64,000 bases of DNA from Anaeramoeba flamelloides (Eukaryota > Metamonada > Anaeramoebidae), in the NCBI GenBank assembly GCA_027625915.1, contig JANTQA010000063.1, positions 4,793,501 through 4,857,500 on the forward strand, in the 5' to 3' direction. Position numbers and translations under genes: made by a program. Positions 42,701 to 55,190 of the stretch are shown here, piece after piece; positions within the stretch are counted from its first letter, which is position 1, and each line of letters starts with the position of its first letter. The notes below the pieces were generated by a model. That model did not search any database and was not told the DNA's origin. It saw only the letters and a program-made list of their open reading frames with translations.

Positions 42701-44796
42701 TCAATGAAAATAATAATTAAACGAATTTTGTTTTTATTTTTATTTTATATGAACATACAAGTTTTTTTTTTTTTTGTTGATAATTCCATTGAGATCACTG
42801 TTTAAATAAGTTATATAATTTATTAATTTGTTCATAGAATTGGATCTTAATTTATTATATTTATTATATATTTTTTTTATAATATATAAAACAAAAAAGA
42901 AAAAAGAAAGTAATATAAAATATATTACAAAACCATTTGTAATGGGAAAATACTCAACAATCTTTCTAAATGAAATTAATCTCGTTATCAAAAATATTGA
43001 ACCACTTCCAAATACTATTCAAAGTTTATATATTCGAGTTTTATCACATATTCTTATCAACCGAAAATTTCAATTTTTCACATACAAACACTTTTTCTAA
43101 CACATTCAAATTTTTTTTTTTATTTTCATGTATTTTTTCAGAAAATCAACTTATAAGAAATTATTAGTCACTATCTTGTAAACATTAAGAAAACTGATAT
43201 TAATGAAGGCCTCCATAATATTTTATTTATCTTAAAAATACGTTTTATCAAACTAGTAATAAGTAAAATTTCTTAATGATGTTTTCAAAAATTGTTATTC
43301 ATTTTTATAAAGATTTTGTAAATATTTTATCTAAATTTTATAATATTATAATATTATGTTTTTATAATTATAAGTCATAGTGCTATTAATCAGATTTGAA
43401 AATAATTTATTATTCAATTTATATGAAAATATTTTCTTTTTATTTTCAATTTATTCTTTTGAATGACTCTCAATTTTTGAAATATCATTTATTATTAAAT
43501 TGAATAACTCTATAAAAAATCGGTTCAATTGTTGTTTTTTTAAAAGTTTTAAGATTCTCAAAAAATGATTTTTATTGTTTATTGTATCTAGTGGATAAAA
43601 GGTATATTTTTGAGTAATTAATAAAATCATAAATAAAAATTTATCAATTTGGTAACTTCCATAGTGTGCTTTCAATTACCATCGAGTGTCATATAGTTCT
43701 ACAAGTACTACAGAGAAACATTGTTTTTTTAAATTCCAGAAATTAAAGGAAAATTTCAAAAATTTTCTTTTTATTTCTTGAAATCTAAAAAACCACCAGA
43801 GCCTTTCTAGAATTTGAAAGAATGGTGTAAAATTGGAGATATACAGAAATATTTTAAATTTTGGAAATTTTTTACTGGTAGTTTTCTTGATTTATCTGTT
43901 ATCTTCTAAAAATCTATCAATTTTCTATATAAAGAAATAACCCAAGAAAATCTAAAGGTGATTTTTTTAATTTTTAAAATAAAAACAAAAAATTAAATAG
44001 ATTTTTGGTTAATTTCAAAATTACTTGATTCTTTGAAATTCTAGAAAGGCTCCGGGTATTTTTTTTAATTTCTAGAAATGAACAGAAAATTAAATAATTT
44101 TTTGATATAATTTCAAAAAGTATAAAAAAATAATCGTCGTCAAGTAAACACGCTTTTGTGAAGTTTTAATTAAGGGGTAAAACTTATTATTTTTCTCTAT
44201 TCTTTTGAATTCTGAAAAATAGAGCAGGAAACACGGATGACTTGAAAAATTCCTTGCTTAAATCATAAAAAAAAAACAGAAAAAGATAATTATTTTTATC
44301 GTAAAACAAAAAATTTTTTCTTTTAACAAAATTAATAAATATGATGAAAGATTAGTTACAAAATTAATTTATATTTTAAAACCATATACAATAATTCAAG
44401 ATCTAAAAACAAAATTTGGTTTAAATCTAAAGAACAATGAACATATATATTCACATTTTCAAATTCCTAAAATTTGAAAAAAACAATTGATATGTTGAAT
44501 ACTTATTCTATTCTTCAATGCTTCTAGTTTATCTTGCTGAATTTATTCAAAAGTTTTTTACAAAATTTTCTCTCACAATTATATTTATAAAACAATGAAT
44601 CATTAAACTTTTTCCTAAATTATCTATCACATTTATCAAAATTTGTTTTTTGAAAATATAAAGAGTAACCTTAAAAACAATATTTGAATAAAAAAAGTAT
44701 TTTCATTTTTTCTTGTTTGTCGAAATCTAATCTTTTTGAAATATCATAAAATTTGAAGAAAACATCTAAACTTGCCAACAAACTCTCCACCCAAAA
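39770..44796. other. Intergenic, low complexity; hairpin element F3
   Basis: Five kb without a supported gene. Frames at 42611-43167 and 43451-43675 are Phe/Ile/Asn/Lys-rich and unsupported, although 42940-43090 has a slightly more balanced residue mix. The hairpin group F3 lies at 43737-44110. A somewhat G+C-richer stretch with CCCTAGGTGGCCAAAACC lies near 42315-42420. Confidence 0.55.
43737..44110. repeat. Hairpin element F3 (nested)
   Basis: At 43737-43786, AGAAATTAAAGGAAAATTT pairs with AAATTTTCTTTTTATTTCT. A wider pair, CCTTTCTAGAATTTGAAAG at 43802-43821 with CTTTGAAATTCTAGAAAGG at 44031-44049, encloses about 210 bp. Further AGAAATGAACAGAAAATT sequence follows at 44070-44110. The arm sequences are those of the F family, without a clear CCTAACGACAGT box. 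Confidence 0.65.
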
Positions 44797-47700
44797 ATGA
44801 GCAACCAATTATTTATAAAACAAAAAAGAAAAAGAAAAAGGCCAACCCAAAAAAAAAAAAAAAAAAACAAAAACAGTAACAAAAATAAACAAACAGAACC
44901 AAAAGACACGTTGGTTAATTATTCTGGTATGGACAAATACCTTCTTTTTACATTTTTTTAATGATCTTATCTTTCTCTCGATCTTTTTTTTTTTTTTTTT
45001 TTTTTTTTGTGATATTGTCTCAATGATAAAACGTTTTCTCAAAAAAAGAAACAAATTCATTCTCTATCTGGAAATTAAGTTTTCTTGTTTTTATTCTACT
45101 TCAGTTTTAAATCATACTTAACCATGAATAATTCATAACTTTTTTTACTTTCTTTTTAAACTTTTTTTTACTTTTTTTAAAAACTTTTACAAAAAAAAAA
45201 CCAAAAACAAAAATCAATAAAAAAAAAACAAAAAAAAAAGAACACTTAACAAACGTGAATGAAAAAATCAAAAATTTAGTTGAAGAGTCATCTAACCTTG
45301 AGAAACAAACAATCGAATTATCGAATAATAATTTAGAATTGGAGAACAAAAGATTTTTACTTCTGAAAGAGATCACCCGTTCTAAAAAACGTAATCAATA
45401 TTTAGAAACCAAAATTAATCAGTTATTAAAAAAAGAACAGAAATTGACATCTGATTTGATTTCAAGGGATTTAACACTTCAGACAATTCAAAATTCAAGA
45501 TCAAAAGAAATTAAAGAACTTGAAATAAAAATTAGCAAACTGAAAAAAGTCTCTGGAAATGATAAAAAACAAGCAATAAAGTTTGAAAAAGAATTAAATT
45601 ACCAACTTGAGTCTACAAAACAATTTGAAGAACAACATCAAAAAGAACAAGAATTACACAACGAACTTGTGAAAAATAATTTATTATTCAAGAAGATCTC
45701 GAAGGACAAAATTGAAGAATTAAAGAAAATAAAAGAGGAATTAAAAAAAAAAGAAAGTATTGAATACCAACAGAATTTGGAGATGACGAAAATCAAAAAT
45801 GAAAATTTGCAAGTGAATCTTTTAAAAAGCCAATGTGAGCATATTCAAAAAGAATATAAAAAATTTCAAATTTCAAAGCAAATACTGTCAGATCAATTAC
45901 AAGAATTTTTGTTAAAGGGTACTTTGTTTGTTAATGAAAAACAGGGTAATAATCGTTATATTAATCAAAAATCTAATAAAAAAAAAAATTGGAAAAAATT
46001 AATTATAAACCAAAACCTATTAAAAGATACAGACGATGATGAAGAAGAAGAAAGAGAAGAGGAAGAAGAAGAAAAAGAACAAGAACAAGAAGAAGAAGAA
46101 GAAGAAGAAGAAGAAGAAGAAGAACAAGAAGATGATGATTTAGATTATACCAGTTCTGATGAGGAAGATGAACAGCAACAATATAAAAGAAAAAGAAAAA
46201 ATAATCACACTAAGAATGACAATCTTAATAAGAATAGGAAAAAGAAAAATCAAAAACAAAAAAAATTAAAATTTCGAGATATTTCCGAATTACAAAATAA
46301 AAATTTAGAATTAGAATTTAAAATTCAAAATTTAAAAACAAAATATAAAGAAAAAAAAACAATTAAAGAAAATGAAATTAAAAATGATTTTAATAAAAAA
46401 TTGATCAAAATTAAAAATGATTTATTTGAAAACAAAGAAAAAACTAAAATAATAAATTTAATTTTAAAAAAATATCAAAATATTGACAACCAAGTCCAGC
46501 CATTTGATATAGATGCGGTGAAACAATTCCAGATGAAAAACAAAAACAATAACAACAATAATAGTGAGGATGACATTTCGATAGATTTTTTACAAACCTC
46601 GAATAAAAAAACCAAAGAAATTGAAAATATACTAAAAGAAAAACAAAACAAAAACCAGGAATTAAAAAATGAAAACAACGATCTAAAAGATCAATATGAA
46701 CAAACAATGATTCAATATGAATTAATTGAAAAAAATAAAAATGAATTACAAGAAGAAAATAAAAAATTAAAAAAATTAAAAAATGAATATACAGTATTAA
46801 TTAACAAATCAAAAAAACAAAATAATAAAATCAAAAATCATCAAAACGAAAAGGAAAATTTACAAAGGAAGATTAATAAAATGCAAGACAATGAAAAAAA
46901 TTTGAAATTTCAAAATGAAAAATTCAAAGAGGAATTAAAATTATTAAAAAATAATTTAGAAAAAATAAATAATTCTAACAATAATTTAAAAAATAAACTT
47001 GAGGGTACGGAAAAAAGAAATAAAGAATATTTGACAATGATTAATAATAATCAAAATGAATACCAGAATAAAGAAAAGCAAATTCAAGAAGATAATCAAA
47101 ATAAATTAAATGAATTAAATGAAAAATTAATAAATCAAAAAAGCAAATCAAAGGATCTTGAAAAACAATTTACTGAATTCGAAGAAATGAAAAAAGAAAG
47201 TGAAATAAATTTCGAAAAAAGCCAACAGAGCAATCAACAATTAAAATTAATCCTTGAGGAAAAGAATAATAAACTTGAGCAGATCGAAAAAAAAATAAAA
47301 AATATTAATGATAATTTAACTAATTTCATTGATGAACAAGAGGGTATTAAAATCATTACTATACAAAAGAAAATTGAACAGTGGAAAAACAAATACCAAC
47401 AATTGCATCAAGAATTACAATTAGAAGTAAAATATTCTCAAGATTTTAGAGAGATCTCAGGGTTATTAGAAGAAAAATGGAAAGCTCTAAATCGTGATTT
47501 TGAAGAAAAATTGAACGAGATACTAAAATCTAAATTAGAATCTCAATCAACCAACTTCGAGAAAAATAAAAATGATTTATTGTCTCAAAGAGAGCAGTTC
47601 ATTAAAAGGCAATTTCGTAAACAACAACAGCAGCAACAACAACTAAACCTAGATAAACAGAAGCAAGATCCAAATATAAAACCAACGGTCGAGGGTGCCA

Positions 47701-48317
47701 AATTTGAAGTGAATTCGCTTTTAACAAATATCAAAAATGGGAACGATAAAAAAATCCTTGAACAAAAACAAAAAATTAATAACTTGAAACTTGAAATCAA
47801 TAAATTGGCCAATGATAAAATAGAATTAAATTCTAAATTATTTAAAATGGGTAAAGCAAAAGATTCAAATTTGCAAACAGTTTCAAAAGCGAAAAATGAA
47901 TTACAATCAATGCAATCTGAATTCAATGAAAAGACCAATGAATTTCAAAGGCAACTTTCCCAATTAAAAAAAAGGAATGAAAGGTTATTATCAAATAAAT
48001 CAAATATTAACGATGCCATTGGTATCAATATGAATATTGAACAAGAAAATAATGGAAGCGACGTGGGAATTAATAATGATATGAAATTAAAAAAAGAATT
48101 AATAAAAATAAGAAATCGTACTTTAGAATATGAAAAAAGAATAAAAGCTTTATTTCGTATAGTAAAAGTCCAGGAATTAATAATACAAAATATTAAACAA
48201 TTTGATAAAATTGGAAAAGATAATGACCAAGACTCCACAGGGCAACAACAAAACAACCAGCAATCCGAAAAAGAAAAAGGAGGTATCGCAATACAAAAAA
48301 AAATTCATGAATGGTAA
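44797..48317 (+). CDS. Giant coiled-coil protein (2 exons)
   Basis: Exon 1 (44797-44926) starts at an ATG and encodes MSNQLFIKQKRKRKRP and a Lys/Asn-rich head. A phase-1 intron (G|GTATGG to AAAAAAAG, 44927-45240) joins it in frame to exon 2 (45241-48317), giving 1068 residues. The long exon-2 frame has no ATG until well inside it, which is why the upstream exon is needed. Most of the protein is coiled coil (heptads in VNEKIKNLVEESSNLEK onward). An almost pure Glu/Asp block near residues 305-345 separates the coils, followed by a KRKRKNN basic patch, and a Gln tract (RKQQQQQQQ) near residue 840. The design suggests a cytoskeletal, centrosomal or Golgi tether. The family is not identifiable by eye, because such coiled coils resemble each other by composition. 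Confidence 0.85.
44927..45240 (+). other. Intron of the coiled-coil gene
   Basis: 314 bp, donor GTATGG, acceptor AG at 45239-45240 after an A-rich tract. Phase 1. Stops in all frames and the exact frame fit of both exons support it. Confidence 0.8.
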
Positions 48318-50312
48318 ATACGCATATAGGTATCTGTGTGTGCGTGTATGTTTCATTATGATAAACTATAAAATAAAAAGCAATATTATAAGAAATAAAT
48401 ATTTTAAAGTAAAGAATCTTTATTTAATTCAAAAAAAAAAAAAGAGAAAAAAGAAAAATGTAATTTTATTTATTGTCTTATTGAACAATAATTTTTTCAA
48501 AGTTTGTTTTAAATATCAAATTAGTAGTACATATTTTTTTGTCTTTTAATGTTTGCTTAAATTGGTTTTTTTTTTTTTATTAATAGCTTTCATTAAAAAC
48601 ATTGAATTAGGTATAAAAATACAATTTATTTTGTGAATAAACAATCTGATTATCATTTTTGTTTTAATAAAAATATAATAATTTTCAAAATTACATCTTT
48701 CATATTCTTAAATATTTCCAAATTAAATAAAGATTTGAATTTTTATTTTCTTTTGAATTTTGAATTGTTTTTTCTTTGCTGTTTTTTTTTTTTTATGTTT
48801 ATTGGAATCATCATCAAAATTTATTTTAAAATATATTTTTTAAACTCAATCTTCAAAAAAAAAATTAAATATATAAAATCATTAACTAAACTTTTTATTG
48901 GATTCTTGAGAATAATCCAATTTTTTTCTTAGTATGATATTACATATTTAAAAGATCTGAAATTTTTGATCTTGATTTTATCGGATATTTTTTCTATGTC
49001 TGGAAATTAATTGTTTATTATTTTCTTTTTGATCAGTAAAAATATTTTTCTGTTGAAATTTAATCTCGATTAATAAATCAAATTGTCGGGAAAAATTCTA
49101 ACTGTATTTATTGTTTTAAAAACTATTTGTATATTTTCTATATTTTCAGTTTTTCATTGAAATTGTCTGTACATATGTTTTGTTAAAAAGAAAGTGAAAT
49201 TTTTTGATTTCATTTTTTGGAAATATTTTGATTGAAAGGTATTGAAATAGAAATAAATGATATTTATTTTGTTAGTATTAATATTTTTCTTTTTATTATT
49301 ACTGTTGAGAGAAAAATGTTGGAAATAGAAAAATGGTTAGAAACCATTTTTAATTGGAAACATTAGTAAAATTGAAAATAAAGATCCTATTGATAACTCG
49401 GTGAATTTTATATAAATCCAGGTTTAAATGTGTTACAAGTTCATTAATCTGTGGTGTGTGTAGAATTCTCATTTGAATGGTTGATAACTAAAAGTAGATC
49501 ATGTTATTGTAACAAAAATCCAAGTTTTTGTAAAGTTTATTATTAATTCTGAAAATGGTAATGTTTGAACTTGCTTTAGGTTTTATGAGATAAGGTTTTG
49601 AAAAAATAGAATTATATTAATTCTTATTCTAATAAGTAGATTATTGTTATTTTCTTTAGTTATTTTACAAACGAAAGAAATTTAAAATCATTTTCAGTAA
49701 TGTTTCCAATTAAAATTGCTTTCCAACTATTTTTTTCAGTCCAACATTTTTCTCCCAAAAGTAATATAAATTTACCAAAATACCTCTAAAAAATAAAAGA
49801 TTATTTAAATCTAAAAAAAAAAATACTCCACTATTTCGGAATTACCTAAAGTCTTTATGTAATTTTAAACTATTGTTTTGTTAGTTAAGGATAAAAAAAC
49901 TCCGAGAATTATTTATTGAACTTCCCAATCTGACACCCAACCAAGAATTATAGATTATTATTATTATTATTTTTAAATTTCAAAAGTTGACACCTCAACT
50001 GGGAAAAATGAATTGTTATTGAATATCAAGTCTTTCTTTTCATAATATTTTTTCCCTTTATTTTTTTGATTTTTTGTTTAATTCGCAAAATCATTTACAA
50101 TTTTTGAAAAGAAAATAAGAAATTGAAAATAAAAATTAGATTTCTTTATTAGTTATTGAATTTTCTATTGATAACAGATTTAATTTGAGCACAAAGTCTC
50201 TATTTTATTAATATTCTTAAAATTATAATTAAAGAATTCAAAAGGCTATTGAATAAAATAAAATAAAATAAAAAATAAAGAAAGAATTGAAAACAAAAAA
50301 ATAAATCCAAGT
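48318..50312. other. Intergenic between convergent genes; repeat A copy 3
   Basis: About 2 kb between two convergent genes. It holds repeat A copy 3, small unsupported frames at 48202-48932, and an ATT run near 49951. No gene seen. Confidence 0.6.
48818..49300 (+). repeat. Dispersed repeat A, copy 3
   Basis: Shows AAAATCATTAACTAAAC, GATTTTATCGGATATTTTT, TATTTTCTTTTTGATCAGT, TATTTTCAGTTTTTCATTG and CATTTTTTGGAAATATTTT in the family order. More diverged than the copies at 7.3 and 9.1 kb. Confidence 0.65.
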
Positions 50313-52238
50313 TTAAATCCAATTTGGTTTGTCCGCTTGCCCGTTTTTCCAATGCATAATTTGAAGTCTTCTTCTTTGCCCAAACCATCTTTGGATCTGT
50401 AACTGAGGTATTCCGGTTTTTTCTGTCATCCATTTCCTTGTTTCTTTGTTTGGATAAGGCCCCGATTCGTCATTAATGTGATCAAGAAACCACGTTTCAA
50501 ACAAGGATTTTGCGTCTTCACTAGTTAATACCCGTTCGCTTCGACTTTTACGTTGTTTCTTGAGAATTGTAAGACGTTTTTTAGGTCCAAAAACAAATTG
50601 CCAAGTTCTTCGATCCCAATCAACCTCGTCTGCATAGATTTTATAACTCTTTTTACTTTTCTTATTCGCATTGTTAGTCTTTCTGATTTTGGCATTTGGA
50701 GAACTTTTCGCAACAAAAGATTTTTGACGTTTTCGATTGACTGCGTTGTTCTGAAAAGAGTTTTCTAATTCGCCCCACTCTTCACCATCTTCGTCTTTGT
50801 TCCATTCTTCCCATTCTTCGTCACTTAAGATAAAAGAATTTATTGGACAGACTTTTGGATTGGTTTTACTTTTTTGTCTCTTTTTGGACTCATTTTGGAT
50901 CTTAATTTTGTGTCGAAGGTATTTCAAATTTTGCATCTTTTCCGTTGGCTTGACTATTTTTTTGATTTTTTTGGTTTTTCTTCTTGCTTGTTTTTTTGGT
51001 TTTGTTTTTGTTTTTTGTTTTGTAAATAGTGTTTTAGTTTTTGTATTCACAATACTCGTTTTTCGATCAGCTTTTTTCTTTTGATGAATGTTGGTTTTGA
51101 AATTCGTCTCTGCCTCTTTTTGTTTTTGTTTTTGTCTTTCTTTCTCTTTCTCTTTCTTTTTCTTTTTAACTTGGTTTTTTTCTTTTTTAGCTTCTTTCTC
51201 TTTTACTACTTTTTCTTTTTTTGTTTGGGAGACTTTTTCGTTTTGTTCAACAAATTTCTCAGGGTAATTTAAATCAAAAGAAACATTGTCAATGTGCGAA
51301 AAAGTGAGTTCATTGTAATTGTTGGTTCCTGTAAAATCTCTATTCTTTAAATTATCAGTAAAGTCTCGTTCTCGGTTATTATGATTAACATTTGAAATTC
51401 CCTCTTGATGATTGATAAAAAAATGATCTATATTTGGAAAGATGGTCGAAAAATCGTCATCATCTTTTATCGTTTCTCCTGGAAGATCTTTGTTTGACTT
51501 GCTTTCATTTTGGCCATGTTTTAAGAGTTTTTCTTTGGTAGTTGATGGTTTATCATTGCAATTTATGATATTTTCAAAATTGTCAAAATTGTTTGGTAAC
51601 AGTAACAAATCATCTGATATCGTTTGTAATTCAAGATCGTACTGGAATTTAGGATTAACACTTAATTGTTGACTATTCTTCGATTGATTTAGCGTTGTGG
51701 TTATTTCAGATTGGTCTCCTTTGATTGAAATACATGTCTCTTCAGATAACCAATTTGTTTGTTCTGATGAATTTCTTTCTATCATAAAGTTGTCTGTTGG
51801 AATTGGTTTGTCAAGTATTGGATCAACCTCAAAACTAGGTTCATCAAGAAACATTTTTAAATCGCTATCCTGCTGCTCACAAATTAACCAGGAAATAAAA
51901 TTGGTATTTTCACAGAAACAATCCGTGTTATCATAATTTGGAAGATAAAACGCGTTTGATAGACTGTTGTCTTCTATAACTGTTTGTCCATAATAATTTA
52001 ATTGAGTTTTTCGACAATTCAACTTCCAATCAAAATCAGTTTTTGTACTATTTTTTATACACCCAAGATCTTCTTGAAGTGTTTGGCTTGGTTGTTGTAC
52101 TTTTTTTACCTCTTCCAGCACAAGGTTGGTTTGCTCATTTACAAAATTTTCTTTTTCAGAACTGGAACTTTCATGATCGCTGCTTGTTTCAGTTGAACAC
52201 CAGAAGTATTCGTCAAGTTCCAAAGTTGAATTTAACAT
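50313..52238 (-). CDS. TALE-like homeodomain protein with atypical recognition helix
   Basis: Probable nuclear DNA-binding transcription factor. An intronless 641-residue frame with an ATG at 52238. Residues 1-340 are acidic and Ser/Asn/Asp-rich, like an activation region. About 340-460 is extremely Lys-rich (KEKEAKKEKNQVKKKKKEKE), and about 476-495 acidic. The C-terminus, residues about 560-630, matches a TALE/KN homeodomain: a basic arm (KKRLTILKKQRKSR), helix 1 (SLFETWFLDHI), PYPN, helix 2 (TRKWMTEKTG) and helix 3 (QLQIQRWFGQRRRL). Trp618, Phe619 and the Arg622-624 run fit. The almost invariant Asn of WFxN is Gln621, and the loop before PYP is three residues longer than in usual TALE proteins. 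Composition is clearly coding-like. DNA specificity cannot be inferred. Confidence 0.85.
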   Translation of the reverse strand: MLNSTLELDEYFWCSTETSSDHESSSSEKENFVNEQTNLVLEEVKKVQQPSQTLQEDLGCIKNSTKTDFDWKLNCRKTQLNYYGQTVIEDNSLSNAFYLPNYDNTDCFCENTNFISWLICEQQDSDLKMFLDEPSFEVDPILDKPIPTDNFMIERNSSEQTNWLSEETCISIKGDQSEITTTLNQSKNSQQLSVNPKFQYDLELQTISDDLLLLPNNFDNFENIINCNDKPSTTKEKLLKHGQNESKSNKDLPGETIKDDDDFSTIFPNIDHFFINHQEGISNVNHNNRERDFTDNLKNRDFTGTNNYNELTFSHIDNVSFDLNYPEKFVEQNEKVSQTKKEKVVKEKEAKKEKNQVKKKKKEKEKERQKQKQKEAETNFKTNIHQKKKADRKTSIVNTKTKTLFTKQKTKTKPKKQARRKTKKIKKIVKPTEKMQNLKYLRHKIKIQNESKKRQKSKTNPKVCPINSFILSDEEWEEWNKDEDGEEWGELENSFQNNAVNRKRQKSFVAKSSPNAKIRKTNNANKKSKKSYKIYADEVDWDRRTWQFVFGPKKRLTILKKQRKSRSERVLTSEDAKSLFETWFLDHINDESGPYPNKETRKWMTEKTGIPQLQIQRWFGQRRRLQIMHWKNGQADKPNWI

Positions 52239-53693
52239 TTTTTGGTTTTTATATTTATTGTTTTTGTTAATTTTTATTTTTTAAAATTGTAATAATCAGA
52301 AAACACGAGATTTATACTTTTCAATATTTTGGTTGAGTTATTTTGAAAAAGTGAAATCTAAAAAAATATGATTGGAATGATCATCCAAACCATTTAAAAT
52401 TGGAAAATACTGTGTGTTGTAAAACAAGAATAAATCAGATATTGAGAATTCAGAAAAGTCCTTTTGGTGGAAATTCTTTAATTGTTAACATTTTCAATTG
52501 TCAGAATAAAATTTTAATTCTTTTTAAAATCATTTTAAATTGTAATTTCTACAACCAAAAACACCAAAATAATTCGTTTCATTGTTCAAAATTTAATTAG
52601 AACTTGCATTAAAAATTGAAATTTTCACTTCTTTTTTGACCAGAAAAAATCGTTAAAATTAGAGTTGTTAACAACGAAGAATCTTTTTATTTCTTTTTCT
52701 ACCAAAGCAAATATTCAAAAAGTTAAGAAATACACCCAATTTGTTTCAATATCATTTTGAAAAAATAAAAATTTTGTTGGATGACTGAATACTAAATCTT
52801 CTCAAAAAACAACAAGAAAAAATGATTAAGAATTGCGATATGTATCTGGTAAACCTTTTTAATTTTTTACTATTTATTGGTAAAAAAAACCTTAACTCGA
52901 AAATATTTATATTCATTTTTTCTATTTTGTGATTTGAATGAATTAATTACTGAACTCTTAGTTTAGAAACAGAAGAATTTTGATTTAAAATCGTTTGACC
53001 CATTTTTAAATTATTCATAAAAAATAGGTTAATTATTTAATTTTTTTAAAATTTTTCTTCAGAAAGGAAGAATAAGAAATTTTCAACAACTTGCTCAAAA
53101 GAATTTTTTATGAAGTAAATATTATCAAAAAAAAACCAATTATCATTAATTTAACACCGATCTTTGAAAAGAGTTATTTTTTTTTTCCAATTACTTATTT
53201 CATTTCATTTTTATTTTTGGATATTTTCTTATTAAAAAAAAAACTAAAACAGGGTTTGGTGTTCTTAAAATACAGAAACATGGTTCTCCTTCTCTTCTTG
53301 GATCATAAGTTTTATTATTTTTTTTTCTCATTAATTGTTTGAAGACATTTACAATTTTAGTTTAGACTAAACTTTTTTGCAATTTCGAATTTATCTACTT
53401 TTTACATACTTAGTATGGAATTTTTTCTCTATTTACAAACAAGTTTGTTTTCATCAAACTATCATAGAGTTGGATATTTGTTCTTACTCGCATTTAGTTT
53501 TCTAATACTAGTTTCAAGAAAATAATTTATTATTATTGGGAATTGTTTTCTCAAATCATTTATATTTCTTTTTCTTTCAATATTAGGAATTCTTTTTCGA
53601 CAATTGTCTAGTTTAATTGCAGTTTGTGGGAATACAAATTACAAGTTGATATTAAAGTAACTTAAAAATATATTTTTACTAAGGTTTAAACTG
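52239..53693. other. Upstream region of the homeodomain gene, no gene seen
   Basis: About 1.45 kb of A/T-rich DNA. Frames at 52400-52600 and 53091-53342 have background composition. The promoter of the minus-strand homeodomain gene should lie just above 52238. No specific element is recognisable in this composition. Confidence 0.5.
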
Positions 53694-54140
53694 AGATACT
53701 GGAGTCAAAATAAAGCGTGCAAAAAAATTTAATGTGTGTTTCAAAATAAAAAGCGTGCTTTTTTGTTATAGTTGACCTATACATTAACCAATCAAAGAAA
53801 CCAATAATAAACCCTAAAAAAATATGATATTGGTTTCTTAAAGTTCTATTATTTAAAAAGAAATTCTAAAAAGGAAGGATCAAATTGGAAAATTTATCTC
53901 AAAAAATTGAGTTAATTTTTTATAAGAGAATTTTCATTATCAAAAAAAACAAAAAATTTCAAAAAAATTGAGAATATTATGAAAAATTTTCAACTATTTG
54001 CATGAATAATTTAAATTTTAGTAAAAATAACCAGACCTTTACTTTCAAAATTAATTTGTACTTAGGTATACTATTTAGTAGTAGATTGGACGTTGCCTTG
54101 ATATAAGAATAAAAAAAAGCACGGATAATATTTTGAAACA
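53694..54140 (+). repeat. LINE-leader repeat, unit 1
   Basis: About 430-450 bp that recurs 1,067 bp downstream. Shared blocks in order are GTTTCAAAATAAAAAG, TCAAAGAAACCAA, TTTCTTAAAGTTC, GGATCAAATTGGAAAAT, ATATACT-like, and AAGAATAAAAAAA followed by ACGGAT. Identity is perhaps 75-80% by eye. Confidence 0.8.
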
Positions 54141-54760
54141 CGGATTATAGTCTTTGTGCACTCATTTTTTTGATCACTGTACAGATTTCAAGACAATTGG
54201 TTTTTCTAATTTAATATTTACAAAACAAGCAAAAGTAAAATGATTATAACTACTCAAGTTAATGCCTTTTGTTCTAATAACCATAAATATTTTTTGAATG
54301 AATACCCAACAAAATTTTTCCAGCAATTTTTGATTTACTCAAAACAAATTATTGAAAATGACAAATAAGAAAAAATTCGAAGAAAATAATTAATGAAGGT
54401 TATTTCTTTGATAGAATGTACTTTTGTCAATGATCTTTTCCTTGAAAGGTATTTTTTGTCCAATTTTTCAATTTTGATTGAACGAAAGACTATTTTCTCA
54501 ATTTAAAAAATCTAGATGTTCTTTTGTAAAGATAACAACTTTTTAGTGAAAATTAAACCAATTTAACACCACCTTTCAACCTTGCATGTGAACATAAACG
54601 ATTTTTTTGTCTCAAACAAATTACAATAAAGAACATTTTTTCGAAAAACAAATCGAGTTATGGTAAATTTAACAATTTTTTGAACGAATCAAGCAATCTA
54701 ATGGTTAAAAAAAACTTGGTGTGTGTTTTACAATAAGAGAATTGTTTCAATCAGATAAAA

Positions 54761-55190
54761 GTACTGTTATCAAAATAATGTATGTCGAAAAGTTTAATTC
54801 ATGTTTCAAAATAAAAAGTGTGATTTTTTATTATAGAACTCCTAAATATCAACTGATCAAAGAAACCAACAATAAATCCTAATTAAATATTGTGCTGATT
54901 TCTTAAAGTTCCATTATTGAAAAAGAAATTTTTACAAATTCAAGGATCAAATTGGAAAATATATCTCAAAAAAATAGAGTAAAATTTTGCGAAAATTTTT
55001 ATCATCAAAAAAACAAAATTTTTATCAATCAAAAAACAATTCTGAACAAATTGAATTCCTAATTTAAAATTACTAAAAATATCATGGAATTGATATTCAA
55101 AATTGATTCGAAATTGGATATACTACTGGGTAGAATATTGGATGTTACCTTGGAACAAGAATAAAAAAAGTACGGATTTTAATATATTAT
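54761..55190 (+). repeat. LINE-leader repeat, unit 2
   Basis: Second copy of 53694-54140, ending at AAAAAAAGTACGGAT exactly where coding-like sequence of the LINE begins. The offset is 1,067 bp at the 5' end and 1,051 bp at the 3' end, so small indels have accumulated. Confidence 0.8.

Noticed and set aside
45107-48256. Minus-strand Phe/Cys/Leu-rich frames
   Set aside because: Antisense shadows of the coiled-coil gene.
50525-52270. Multiple plus- and minus-strand frames overlapping the homeodomain gene
   Set aside because: Shadows of the 641-residue gene in other frames.
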